This document shows positions 32,675 to 44,290 of a stretch of DNA of 64,000 nucleotides, in pieces. Made by a program: the position numbers and the translations under genes. The DNA is from Hysterangium stoloniferum (Eukaryota; Basidiomycota; Agaricomycetes; Hysterangiales; Hysterangiaceae). The notes below the pieces were generated by a model. It searched no databases, was not told where the DNA came from, and was given only the letters and a program-made list of their open reading frames with translations. The stretch covers positions 124,001 through 188,000 of the forward strand of contig WHVD01000129.1 of assembly GCA_015178975.1 (NCBI GenBank), read 5' to 3'. Every line of letters begins with the position of its first letter. Within the stretch, counting starts at the first letter, position 1.

Positions 32675-32977
32675 CTACATCTCGCTCCCAGTATTAGTGT
32701 GCTCGTTGTCAGGTATAGCCATGTATGTAAATCTCTTGATAGGAGCGCGACCGCACAGGCGAAAGAAGAGATTAAGAAGGGAATAACGGTTTGCAGTCAT
32801 GAGTTGGAATCGTTTCGTGAATGCTGGTTCGATCTGGGGGAGGGGAGCAAGCTTTGACATAAGATGTAGATAGACCATGGTATCGTCATCTTCCTTCTTG
32901 TCGGTGGAATTATTGAGGAATGTGGGATGGGTCAATCGGGTGGATTGGTTGTCTTCTCGGTTAAAAATATAACCCAT
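32675..32977 (-). CDS. Hypothetical small protein
   Basis: A 100-codon open frame, MGYIFNREDNQSTRL.. with a helical block (FTKRFQLMTANRYSLLNLFF) and a short polar end. I do not recognise it. A possible upstream exon (MFSNPIPAASTGEAARKSHF at 33099-33165) ends at a GT donor and an AG lies at 32990, but the phases do not match. The gene model is therefore open. It lies between the TE block and the small membrane-protein gene. Confidence 0.35.
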   Translation of the reverse strand: MGYIFNREDNQSTRLTHPTFLNNSTDKKEDDDTMVYLHLMSKLAPLPQIEPAFTKRFQLMTANRYSLLNLFFRLCGRAPIKRFTYMAIPDNEHTNTGSEM

Positions 32978-33443
32978 TCTGTCAAATCTCTACGAAAATA
33001 ATCAGGATCATTAAAACGGTAACCGGAATATTTTTAAGACAGACATAACCCAAATGTTTCGAGAGTCCCTCAATGTTTCGAAGCGTTAAATTGCATACTC
33101 ATGAGAAAATGTGATTTCCGTGCTGCCTCACCAGTGCTGGCCGCAGGAATAGGATTTGAGAACATCAAACATCAATCTTTCGTTGGAAATCAATATTGCC
33201 AATTGACGATCAAGATTTGAATGGGGAACTTTAGGATGTTGATTTCATTGGTAAATAATACAACTTCGTGGTCCCTAGTGCTCATTGCTGAGCATGAGTT
33301 ATGACCCAAAGGGGGATTCATATCAATGTAGAACGTCCGAGTAATGCATAATCTTTGAGACTGCGTATAAGCTATGTGATAATGATGTCAACACCCATTA
33401 AACCATTCTTCAGCATACCAAACTCACCATGCCACCCCACTAT

Positions 33444-33733
33444 TCAGGCATTGCCAAACCTCAGGAAGTCACCCCACTTCCTGAACACACCGATGCCTCC
33501 AAAGAATAATGTTAATCCTGTCAATATAGCGAAATTTCCAGGAAGCTTTTCCGGTGCAAAAATCTAATAAATAAAAAATTGAGTAAGCATAATCGAGGTA
33601 TATCAACATTTCATTATACCTCTTCCCTCAAAAACCGCTGCAATCGCGACTCATCCGGGTCTATACCACGGCTTGATAGTGTTGGGGGGAGATACGAAGG
33701 TCCTGAGTTCGGAGGAGCGGAACGTCGAGCCAT
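33444..33733 (-). CDS. 77-residue single-pass membrane protein, two exons
   Basis: Exon 1 is 33620-33733 (38 codons, MARRSAPPNSGPSYLPPTLS.. ending FLREE) and exon 2 is 33444-33563. They are joined across a 56-nt intron with GTATAA..TTATTAG borders and clean phase. The second exon gives IFAPEKLPGNFAILTGLTLF and GGIGVFRKWGDFLRFGNA, one hydrophobic helix with a basic follow-on. The layout resembles small subunits of mitochondrial outer-membrane complexes, but I do not recognise the family. Proline-rich start, no signal peptide. Confidence 0.65.
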
Positions 33734-35348
33734 GGTTGTGAAAAGAAATTTGGAGAGTACACAAGCGTCCACACGCTTGTGGCTGTGTGCTTTCTTTTCC
33801 CTGCAGTGTCGAGGCAACCAGGAAAAAGATATCCTATGCCAAAAAGTTCGGATTTCTGAAAGTGCCCTCCAAATCACGTCAAGGATGTCGTATAAGGAGT
33901 CGTAAAATACAAGTAATGACACCCACTGCCCGATATCTGAAGAAAAATCTTTTTATCCCACCATCCATTATGTAATATACCATATATAGTAATTCAATCG
34001 CTGAACCGAAGAACCCCATCGGTTAAAGTCCCGACATCAATAATTAGGCTCAAGTTGGACTGTTCGGCAGGTAGGATCTGAATTAGTAAGTTACCCGCTT
34101 GTGCTCGGGAAATAGCCATTGGCTTGCATAATCACGTGATGCAACGCGTCTCATGTTTGTCTATCATCCTTCCTGGTCGCCTGAAACAGGGTGTGTTTCA
34201 AATTCTGTCACAGAATGTCTGCCGTCGTTCAAAGGTAGCACACCTCAAATGATGTCTGTCCGATGGAGGGAAATTAATCGCCAACTGTGTGTCAACAAAG
34301 TCACCCCGTTTGTATCGGATCCTATTACTTTACAATATTATTTATGCATATGTGACAGGAGTGGAGCGCAATCTCTGCTTGCGATACCGTTGCGGCTGTT
34401 GTGGTGAGTTGCTGTGTTAAATTCGGGATTCGGGACGGGTTGACCGATGAGTGATGTCTTTTGTGACGCTGGAGGAATGCTGGATAGGTCTCTTAAAGTG
34501 CCAGAGGTGGGTACCAATTAGTTAGTAAGCTATGGCCCTATTATCGCCCAGCCACACAACGTTGTCCCTTATCGCCCTCCATAATCTTACCGTTGACTCC
34601 GCTGCTCCTTTACCTCAGACTTTCAACAATTTCAACAACGTTTTGCCATATAAAGAATTTTCGTTACATACTTTTGGAATATCGCCTCGGAGTGGGACCC
34701 TCTGTAATTTCAGACGAGGAATTCGCCACTTTGGTTTCCAGTCTGAAGCACATGGATGTAATGGATGATCTGATTGTATACCGTCAAACCAAGGGATCAC
34801 TTGGGGTCACACGAGATAAGCACGAATAGGGCATGTCGGCACTTTTTCTGTAATAGCGTTCATTGGAAACGCGATTCTCAATCTCCCTATTGCTCTCGCT
34901 AGGGTCTCAAGCACGACGTGGGGCTGTCCGTGCATGCAAAAATGTAGCCAAGGCGTGACTTTCGAAATGCAAGCTCACCCCTCTTAATTGCATGAGCCTG
35001 ACTGGAATAGACCCATTATTTATGAATGTGTCACATCAGGAAGACAATTAACAGTGAGAGGGAGTACGGGTACAAAGCAAACGGCGATCTTCTATACAAC
35101 TTGTCAGGTATTCTCATATGGTTGGTTGTCCACCCGTCAACGCTCCGTCGGACATCCGCCAGGCTTAATACCAATTCCCATTCGTGGATCCTTGACAGCA
35201 AACTATGCGGTGACTCAATTGACCAACGCCACATTAGACGCCCGGGAAGATCGACTTATTGATTTGTCGGAGATCATAGTCCACTCGCAACTCAACCTTG
35301 CTCTCAACCTCAACGACTAAAATTTTACAACCTTCCAAAATCAACGCC
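33734..35348. other. Intergenic region between divergent genes
   Basis: About 1.6 kb. Several open frames (34153-34407, 34593-34829, 34988-35320) have no recognised motif and no consistent splice pattern. The region must hold the promoters of the small membrane-protein gene and of the repeat-protein gene. Confidence 0.4.
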
Positions 35349-38300
35349 ATGGTCATCAAAGCTATGGCTCGCAACATTGGTCCTTTGGCCAATGTTGTTA
35401 TTCTCCTTCTGGGAGTCATCTATACCGTCAAAATACTTGTCCATGGCACATTGTAAGTTCATTTTCCTCGTCTCCACACATAACCTTAATGTCCCTCGTA
35501 TAGTATTCCGCGACTTTCCCATTACCCTCAACCTGCAGAACTCATTGCCCACCTCCGTCGCTTTGCAACACACGCTCTCGCTGTTTCCATTACCTCCTAC
35601 GTTAATATGTGCGAATATTGCCTTCACATGTTACTTGTGGTTTCTTGGTTCCCACTCCATCAGTGGAGCATTCTGAAGTTTCTCAGCTTTGTGGCGGAAA
35701 AGATCTTCGGTCCATCGCTGCTTCCTGCGCCTGTAGCGGATGTGTCTTCTTCCTCAAAATTCATGGCGCTTTTCAAGGTTATGATAGGAGCGAAGATTGA
35801 GCCATATCACGCCAACATTTTTGTCAACTTGTTGCCTGTCAGTGTCTCCTCACAGCTGATGTTACGTTCCTGCTATCATCAAAGGTGAGCCAGTCATCCG
35901 TTTATTTAACACCCCATCCTGTAATCTAACCATGTCCATAGCCTTGCCCCTGTCAAAGGTTCTCTCTGGAAGATGTTGCCTGCCATCCCATACATGCTGG
36001 CTCAGAGTCCGATGCCCGCAGATGTTATAGATCAGGTCATCAGTTTGTTCTCCGGTGTTGAACACTCCCTTGAGGCAGAGGCTTGCCCCATGGTTACTTC
36101 AAGGTATATCCCCATTCCCTCATTTACGTCCCGGTCATTGACAAGCTGCACATTCAGGATCACAGCAACGTTCGCATGTGTCGTAGTTACACCACTTATG
36201 GTAGTGTATCTCCGCAGACCCATTTGGAACGTTTGCCATAAAGCGTTGTGCCTTGTGGCACGAGCCGCAGGAATGATGTTGTTTTGGTTGCTCAAAATGG
36301 CAGCGACAATTGTGTTCAAGTTGCTGAAGTTTGTTTTGGGATGTATCTGCACGGTCTCAGCGTACCGGTCATATTCTCTTGCAGACGACCTCATGTCATC
36401 CCCCCTTGTCCCCATCCTCATGATGCACAACCCTATCGCCGTTCGCCGCGTGTGCATTCTCTCCTCACAGCTGATGCTACATACCTGCTATCATCAAAGG
36501 TGAGCCAGTCATCCGTTTATTTGACAACCCGTCCCGTAATCTAACCATGTCCATAGCCTTGCCCCTGTCAGGGGTTCTCTCTGGAAGATTTTGCCTGCCA
36601 TCCAATACGTGCTGGCTCAGAGTCCGATGCCCGCAGATGTTATAGATCAGGTCATCAGTTTGTTCTCCGGTGTTGGGCGCTCTCTTGAGGCAGAGGCTTT
36701 GCCCATGGTTACTTCAAGGTATATCCCCATTCCCTCATTTAGTCCCGGTCATTGACAAGCTGCACATTCAGGATCACAGCAACGTTCGTATGTGTCGTAG
36801 TTACAGCACTTATGGTAGCGTATCTCCGCAGACCCATTTGGAACGTTTGCCATCAAGCGTTGTGCTTTGTGGCACGGGCCGCAAGAATGATGTTGCTTTG
36901 GTTGCTCAAAATTGCAGCGACAATTGTATTTAACTTGCTGAAATCAGTTTCGGGATTTATCTGCACGGTCTCGGCGCACCGGTCATATTCTCTTGCAGAC
37001 GATCCGATGCCTTCCCCCCTCCTTGTCCCCATGCTCCGTAATCCTATCGCCGGTCGCCGCGCGTGCATTCAAGCCACAGCCGACAGCATCAACGCACTGA
37101 GCGGAGCACAGCAGGGCGCCCCTGAGAACACTGCGGCAGACCCCACCCCATCCGCGACCACCGACACTGCAGCAGGCCCCACCCCATCCGCGACCACCGA
37201 CACTGCAGCAGCCCCCCCCCCATCCGCGACCACCGACACTGCAGCAGGCCCCATTCCATCCGCGACCACCGACACTGCAGCAGGCCCCACCCCATCTGCA
37301 ACCACCGACATTGCAGCAGGCCCCACCCCATCCGCGACCACCACCACTGCAGCAGACCCGACCCCATCCGCTCCCACAGTTCCTGCAGCAGACTCCACAG
37401 CCGACAGCGTCGACACACTCGGCCTGGAGAACATCAATGATGATGAGGACGACATATTCATTGATGAAGAGATCACCCCAGCCGCTACCACCGCTACGGC
37501 AGCAGACCCGACCCCATCCGGCATCACCGCCATTGCGGACCCGACCCCATCCGGCACCACCACCATTGCAGGAGACCTGACCCCATCCGCGACCACCACC
37601 ACTGCAACAGACTCGACCCCATCCGCTGCTACAGCTCCTGCAGCAGACCCCACAACCAACAGCGTCAACACACTTGGCGGAGCGCAGCAGGTCGCCCCTG
37701 AGAACATAATTGATGACGAGGATGACATATTCATTGATGAAGAGATCACCCCAGCCGCTACCACCGCTACGGCAGCAGACCCGACCCCATCCGGCATCAC
37801 CGCCATTGCGGACCCGACCCCATCCGGCACCACCACCATTGCAGGAGACCTGACCCCATCCGCGACCACCACCACTGCAACAGACCCGACCCCATCCGCT
37901 GCTACAGCTCCTGCAGCAGACCCCACAACCAACAGCGTCAACACACTTGGCGGAGCGCAGCAGGTCGCCTCTGAGAACATAATTGATGACGAGGATGACA
38001 TATTCATTGATGAGGAGATCACCCCAGCCGCTACCACCACGACGGCAGCAGAACCGACCCCATCCGGCACCACTGCCATTGCAGTAGACCCGACCCCCTC
38101 CAGCACAACCGCCACTGCCGGCCACATTCCACCCGCAGATACAACTGCCTCTGGCGGCGAGGGATCGGAGGCCTCGATGTGGGCCCTGGGAAACCAGGCT
38201 GTGGAGTTTCCCACCAAGGAAGAAATCAATGACATCTGGTCTGCATTTCACGCAATGAAGAGGGAGACCAAGGAGGAGCTTGCCGCCACCGCCAAACCTA

Positions 38301-39001
38301 TGGCATCCCCATCGATAGATACAACTGCCTCTGGTGGTGAGGGATTGGAGGCCTCGATATGGGCCCCGGGAAACCAACCTGTGGAATACCCCGCTAAAGA
38401 GGAACAAGCCGACATCTGGAGTGCATTTCACGCAATGAAGAGGCGGACCAAGAAGGAGCTTGCCGCCACCGCCAAACCTATGGCATCCCCATCGATAGAT
38501 ACAACTGCCTCTGGTGGTGAGGGATTGGAGGCCTCGATATGGGCCCCGGGAAACCAACCTGTGGAATACCCCGCTAAAGAGGAACAAGCCGACATCTGGA
38601 GTGCATTTCACGCAATGAAGAGGCGGACCAAGGAGGAGCTTGCCGCCACCGCCAAACCTATGGCATCCCCATCGATAGATACAAGTGCCTCTGGTGGTGA
38701 GGGATTGGAGGCCTCGATATGGGCCCCGGGAAACCAACCTGTGGAATACCCCGCTAAAGAGGAACAAGCCGACATCTGGGGTGCATTTCACGCAATGAAG
38801 AGGCAGACCAAGGGGGAGCTTGCCGCCATCGCCAAACCGATGGCATCCACATCCATAGATACAGCTGCCTCTGATGGTGAGGGATTGGAGGCCTCGATAT
38901 GGGCCCCGGGAAACCGACCTGTGGAGGAACAAGCCGACCTGCCCGCATCGCATTCAACGAAGAGGCGGAAAGGTGGGAGGCGGAGGCGTGTGCAGAGCTA
39001 A
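35349..39001 (+). CDS. Repeat-rich membrane protein with internal exon-pair duplication, 1,134 aa
   Basis: Six exons in clean phase: 35349-35452, 35504-35884, 35942-36103, 36146-36499, 36557-36718 and 36760-39001. The N-terminus has a hydrophobic helix (IGPLANVVILLLGVIYTVKI). More helices follow (CLHMLLVVSWFPL, ATFACVVVTPLMVVYL, MMLFWLLKMAATIVFKLL). Exons 3-4 and 5-6 are a tandem duplication with intron positions kept. The last exon adds Thr/Pro/Ala-rich 12-residue repeats, two and a half 91-residue acidic repeats (DDEDDIFIDEE) and five 60-residue repeats (ASGGEGLEASIWAPGNQPVE). It ends in a basic tail (KRRKGGRRRRVQS). I do not recognise the family; a membrane-anchored protein with a long soluble repeat domain is a fair guess. 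The repeats keep the frame, which argues for selection. Confidence 0.8.
35846..37065 (+). repeat. 615-bp tandem duplication spanning exons and introns
   Basis: CTCCTCACAGCTGATG at 35846 recurs at 36461, exactly 615 bp on, and similarity continues through two introns and two exons to about 37060. Exon lengths 3 and 5 are both 162 nt. The introns after them are 42 and 41 nt, and the others 57 and 57 nt. Copies differ by scattered substitutions. Confidence 0.95.
37127..37378 (+). repeat. 36-bp tandem repeat, about seven units
   Basis: Encodes TDTAAGPTPSAT-type 12-residue units rich in Thr, Ala and Pro, resembling a mucin-like spacer that could be O-glycosylated. Confidence 0.9.
37433..38090 (+). 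repeat. 273-bp tandem repeat, about 2.4 units
   Basis: GACATATTCATTGATGA occurs at about 37451, 37724 and 37997, a spacing of 273 bp (91 codons). Each unit has an acidic DDEDDIFIDEE patch, TPSGTT/TPSATT stretches and NTLGGAQQVAPEN. Confidence 0.92.
38138..38935 (+). repeat. 180-bp tandem repeat, five units
   Basis: GATACAACTGCCTCTGG-like starts recur at 38138, 38318, 38498, 38678 and 38858, spacing 180 bp (60 codons). The middle units are nearly identical, suggesting recent expansion or gene conversion. Confidence 0.95.
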
Positions 39002-41839
39002 CTCAAGCAGACCCAGTAGTGGGTAGTTTTCATTTTCGTTTTTCATTTTCATTTTTGTTTTCATTTTCACTTTTGTTTTCGTTTTCCTTTCCTTTTTCTT
39101 CTATTATTTCTGCCCTCCTATTTACTTTCCTTGGGTGATCGGCTCGGCTGGTTCTGGCTCTTGTCTTTGAGAACAAGGTGCGCCGTTGTTCACCTTCCTG
39201 CCTCAGTTTACCTATTTGCTGTCATGTAGCTGTGTCTGTTTCGTGAGTATTGTGTCTTCAGAGTCTCCTAGGCCACGGGCTTGCTGTGCAAGCCTTTGGG
39301 ACATTGCTATGAGGACGTGCTGCACGCTGGATGACTAAACGTACGTCCTTTGTCTTAAGATAGCGGAGTCTACTCTAACGAATGTGTTCTTTCTTTCTTC
39401 GTCTTTCAGCGGCTTGGGTGCAATGGGGCATCCGTGCAAGGGATTACTGCTAATTCCCGACTGGTTGGGTATGCATGATTCTCACATTTCTTTTCATTTA
39501 TTTTAAAACATTTTTTTTTCCAGTCCCGTAACCAGGGTAGGACACTTTCGGCATCCACCTTTGGCAAATATTGGCGTTGAGGCCTACCGAGCGGACTCGA
39601 GGCTGGATGGAGCACCTGCAGAAAGCATTCAAACGATACCCGGTGGGTTTTATTGTCCTATGTATTGCATAATTTGGGTACTGATCCCATTCTACTCCCA
39701 CACCTTTGACGCAGGACGTCAAGACTGGCTACTGACTTGATTTTTAGAGTCTTCTCTTGGCACCGATTTCGGCAAATCGTCTAGGCTTTGACTTTTTATT
39801 CATTTATCGACCTCTGTATGTCCAAATATTGGCTCGTATGCTTATCTTCTGAAAATTTAACGGATTTCTTTATTAATTTGTTAGCATCCTACCTTGGAGC
39901 GTATCAGCTAGTACGGGTCAATCCGGCAAAGGGCGACCCTGCATCGATGTAACTGTGAGTTTCTCTCACTCCAGTACAATTATGCTCTCATACTCACCTC
40001 ATCATATCTTAAGCGGCCCCCAAGGAACGGTTTTGTTGTCTGGCGGAAGCACTCCTCTAGTCGTCCCATATGGTCTTGAGAGGTTGGACTCGTACAAGGC
40101 CTCTCATCGCACTCTGTCTCTTTAAGAGTGTAGCCTGCCTACGAGTCCGACTGAGATTTCGGTGAGTTTCCATTCATGGTAAAATTATTTTAGTCTGACC
40201 TCTCGTTTAGACGACACGAAACTACTAACAGACAGACTTTCAAATCCAGCGACGTTCTTGAAGTTCACGAGATGAACCAACCGAGCCACAAGGTTTCTTT
40301 GTGTTAATGACTTTAATTTCTTGTTGATTTTTCCGAGATCAATTTTATTGTTTTGTTTTGTAGTCTGTTTTGTTTCTTCTCGTTTTGTTCTGGTTGTTTT
40401 GTTCTGTGTTTCACTATGCCGCAACTTTGCTTTGCTGTTAATTGCTCTGGTATCAAGGTCACTGCTCATAAAATAAATTTTCTATCAATTATTGGCGAAA
40501 ACGCAATCAACCTGCTGCGAAACTGTTTTATAGGAAGAATTCTATCGTTCTAGTGAAATAAAATAGAAATTGTAACATATTGGTTGTGCATTAGTCACGT
40601 CGGAAGTTGGTTGACAGATGTTTAGAATCTTGCCAACGCTATTGCATTAGAGCTCTTTGCAAGCCCACGCTCTGGAGGGCGTGCGGTCTGCGCGAGGAGT
40701 ACGGAGCTTTTGTCGTTTAGTCATCGATACGTTGTCGTTTTCCAGTTCTGGAAGCTGGTTGGCTAGAATCGGGGACAAACCTAGTCTGGTAACAGAGTAG
40801 CATTGGCTGACACCAAAAATCCAGTATTTAATTTCACTCACTCCTGTGAATAGGATGAAGATAGTAATATTTATGCTCTTGACTTCACATCAGCATTGTG
40901 GAACGCTATGGTACCTTTAGTGACACCAGTTTGTCCAACGTTAATGGGTTAATTCTTCGTTTCTTGTGTTTGCAGTGTGCGTTATTCGTAACATACAAGC
41001 ATATTGGGATGATGATTTCCTTCCTGGTATACATACGATACCGAGGCGAGTTCCTGTTGAAATAGGATCTAGCGCACTACTCTACGTCAAGCTTACACGA
41101 CCATACTAAGCAGTACCGTATTGTTCCACGTCCAAGCCATGCCGTACCTTAAACACGTATACCATTGTTTCACTCTCATACTAGCCAAAGCCTATTTAGC
41201 TATCATAGTTGCAGCCTAATCCAGCTTCGTCTACTTCTGTAATGCGCTGTGTGATGAGCTGTATGGTTGGGTAGGGGGAGAAGTGATTAGCTCTCCGCAT
41301 ATGCATGGGAAGACTCGCCGCTCGGGAGGGTGGGTCTCCTCATGCGTTACAGCTCTCACTTTAATAAATTCCCAATTATGATTTGTTCTAATAATCCGAA
41401 ACAAAGCTGAGATTCAACAAAAATGTCCTCCGCCATCAGGAAAATGTTTTCGGTACTTGATCTCCCTTATTGCACTTAATCATATTTAAGGTAAATAAGG
41501 TGAATAAGCCAGCATTTCGCACTTGAAATGCACTTGAAATTTTTTACTGCAAGTGCAATTCATGTAATTTAAGGCAACATATTTATTTCAAGGGCTCCAA
41601 GCCGGAGTAAGAAGAAAATGGCAAATAATGTATATTTGATATGTAAGAGCGCTCAAGTACAGGTCTAAGGTAGAAGTTCAGGACTCATCAGCATGCATAA
41701 GGTATGTAAGTATATACATACAAAAGGGTACGAAGGATGTTCACGCAGGTCTAGACCGTGAAAACCAGATCAATCAAAACGTCTACAGATGCACACAGTC
41801 AAAGACTGAGCATTGTCAAAGACATAGATTACGTGCCTC
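39002..41839. other. Gene-poor stretch
   Basis: Starts with a pyrimidine/TTTTC-rich tract (39030-39110) that may be the 3' end of the preceding gene. T/G-rich low complexity lies at 40,330-40,410. I see no coding gene and no tRNA, and no clear transposon. Confidence 0.4.
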
Positions 41840-42375
41840 AATCGTTTTTATTTTTATTTTTTTAAATACATTTATATACCGCGTGGCACAACTAAGGTAC
41901 ATAGCGGTTGGGAACAGGGGCCATAATGGTAGGTAGAGAAATGTAAGTAGATGCCGGGGCGAGTAGGTGTGGGTATGAAGGTCAATTGTAGGGAGGGGGA
42001 AAGAAGGAGAGGGAGAGATAAAAACCAAGGGGGCTACGACTTGCCAAAGGCGTTGGAGGTGTCGATGAACTTTGCTAGGGCAGTGAGCCCTTTGTGGGTT
42101 CTGAGGATGGCGGAGGGGGACAGGTCCTGAGAGGCGGCGAGTAGGAGGTGGCGGTGTTCCTCGTAGAGGGGGCACTCAGATAGTATGTGAAGGCGGAACT
42201 GAATGTCTGATGTGCGACAGGGGCAGGATGAGGGGAGGTCAGGGAGAAATAGGTGGTAGTACGCGCCAACGAATCCATGGCCCGTGATGGCCTGGATGAC
42301 GCGGGTGTGAGTGTGGCGGGGCCCTCCGTATTCCTTGTGGAATTGGTGAGCTGCGAAGAACTACGTGAGTAGGGA
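41840..42375 (-). mobile_element. 5'-truncated non-LTR retrotransposon (LINE, Tad-like) 3' end
   Basis: Minus-strand coding from about 42370 to a stop at 42031 reads AAHQFHKEYGGPRHTHTRVI, then HGFVGAYYH, LPSSCPCRTSDIQFRLHILS and ECPLYEEHRHLL. This is the characteristic C-terminus of fungal LINE ORF2, with the CPC...H...C zinc motif. About 190 bp of 3' UTR follows, ending in an A-rich tail (T-rich on plus, 41840-41860). Loss of everything upstream is the usual LINE 5' truncation. A TACGTG is shared by both flanks but is not a convincing duplication. A short minus-strand frame upstream (MARRLQHTSMNSRC, 42562) with intron-like signals could mean an exonised copy. Confidence 0.75.
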
Positions 42376-42541
42376 ATATATTAACACGACTCCTCTTCAC
42401 CTCCAGCAGTAAAGTTCGCATTGAAGGTGAACCATAGGTCGAGGAAACCCCATGCCAATCTATAATAAATAAGAAGCACACTATTAGATAAACATAGCAA
42501 TGGATAGGTTTTAGTACACGGCACCTGGAGTTCATTGAGGT

Positions 42542-42720
42542 GTGTTGGAGTCTGCGAGCCATAGAAGCTACGAGACTCCCGTGTTGTCTCAGATGTTTGA
42601 TTCTGAGATTGAATTAGGGGTTTGGGTATATAACGGTCATGTAGTCAGTGTTATACAGTAGTGTGCTTTGCCCTTATACATTGAGACTCCTAAAATATTC
42701 AACAGGTTATGGGCCCCACC
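42542..42720 (+). mobile_element. Possible Copia 5' LTR with primer-binding site
   Basis: A segment starting TGTTGGAGTCTG (42542) and ending TATTCAACA (42704) is followed at once by GGTTATGGGCCCCACC. That is the same half-tRNA(iMet) primer site as in the young Copia. Downstream coding is not recognisable. Left boundary uncertain. Confidence 0.45.
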
Positions 42721-43150
42721 CGCGAAGGCGGTGGAGTCTTAATGCGAGCACATCCCGGAGAGCCACGCGTCGTTTGACGTAATCCCTTGCACATAATAAT
42801 ATGCTCCGAATAACGCTGCGATGACCCGTTGGTTCTACATTGTTTGCGCTTTCCTATCACCATTTTAGCATTTTTAATAATACACCCTTCAGTCCATCTG
42901 TTGAAACTGTGGTAATTTGTGTGAAATCATGAGGAATTAGCATAGGACCGTGACAGCTTGTATACTAGGAAGATATCTCCTTTTGCTTCATCTTTGATTC
43001 TGTCAATTGTTGTTCAGCTGCCAGTCACAACAAAGACCGTTCTGTCAGGAATGTCATTGAAAAGGAATTGAAAGGGAAATAAGAGAGCAAGAACACAGCA
43101 GAACATGTGGATCAAGTGGACACAACAGCAATTAGCACAACTTTTCTAGT
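42721..43150. other. Short unassigned stretch
   Basis: A minus-strand reading around 42960-43060 contains NDIPDRTVFVVTG and RIKDEAKGDIFLVYKLSRS, which looks protein-like but has no start and a stop between blocks. Possibly a gene fragment. Confidence 0.25.
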
Positions 43151-44260
43151 AAGGATCTAAGACAACACGACCTCCAACCGGTGAGTTACTTGACGAAAAC
43201 TGAACAAATTCCGGGAAAGCTTCCGCAAACAAGGGAAGGGAGGCTCATAGGCAGGGGGGGATCGGATAGTTGGGGATGAGTGAGCTGTGCTACAAGAGGT
43301 AGGATGCCACGCCAACATCATTAAAGTGAGAACTGTCCCGCATGCCATACGAAGGGTGGGCAGGTGAGCACCTTCGCGAATCCGTTGGCAATACGACACA
43401 GTGAAGTGCATGTGGTAAAGATAGAGGGATGAGGGGGTCTACGGCAATACAGGAAAGAGATCATCTAGGAAGCGATTCAGTAATAATAATAAGCTTGCTG
43501 GACAGAGAAAATGTTTACCTTATGAATGGGGACGTGTCCCAAGTGGGCCCAAAGCAGGTGCAGATTCACGCGTCATCAGTGGGGAAAATACTGTGAGGCG
43601 GTGAAGTGCGTGTGGGCAGGAGAGGGTGATAATGGGGTCAATGACGACACAGGAGAAGCTTCATCTAGTAAGCAATTCAGTAGCTAGCTGAACAGCGGAA
43701 ACGCATACCCCGTGAATATGCAGGTGTGGATGCGTACACCACCATTGGGGAATGATAAGATGGATGAGAGGATGGTGCGACACAGGATGTTGTTCTTCAT
43801 ACAGTGCAGCCATGGGAAAAAATAGAGCGAGGAGTGAAGCGTAACCTGCCATGTGAATATATTCGCATCTCAGACGTACGTGCCGTTGTGATAAAGGGAG
43901 GTGGGAGAGTGCAGTTAAAAACGATGGGGTAAAAGCGGTGATATTAGTTATCTAGGAGAGCCCTCATAACAAACCGTGTAGTTCAACTACGAAAAGTCGA
44001 AAAGTAAAGCATAGCGAACATGGAACATAAAGTACCCTGGTTCGCAGGTCAGGATAGAGAAATAAGACTAATAGAAGCGCACAACGTACCTTGTAGATGT
44101 ACAAGTGATGTGTGGAAGACGACCACATGTGAAGTACTGAGATGGTGTTGAACTTTAGATGAAAACTGGGACAATGACTTTGAGTTTCAAGGCGCAGATG
44201 ACACTGTAAATTTTTGGGTAAATCGAGCAACCAGAGTCGTATAGTGACCGGGGGCATTAA
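43150..44260 (-). repeat. Imperfect 200-bp tandem units with splice-site-like motifs
   Basis: On the minus strand a segment containing CTGTCCAGC-AGC, TACTGAAT[TC]GCTT, CTAGATGA, CCTGTRTYGYC and CACATGCACTTCAC recurs at a spacing of about 200 bp (43,390-43,880). Each unit is preceded by GTAWRY after a CAC/CAT..AAG-rich end. Similar ends occur at 43,873 and 44,097. The pattern looks like duplicated exon-intron units of an unknown transcript, but no continuous protein results. Confidence 0.4.
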
Positions 44261-44290
44261 TGCTCACATTCATTACCGCTCTTGTTATTA

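Noticed and set aside
36983-38953. A 656-codon antisense open frame, and another of 388 codons at 37069-38235
   Set aside because: Both are mirrors of the tandem repeats in the plus-strand exon; repeats without stops on the opposite strand create long empty frames. The plus frame continues from upstream exons in phase.
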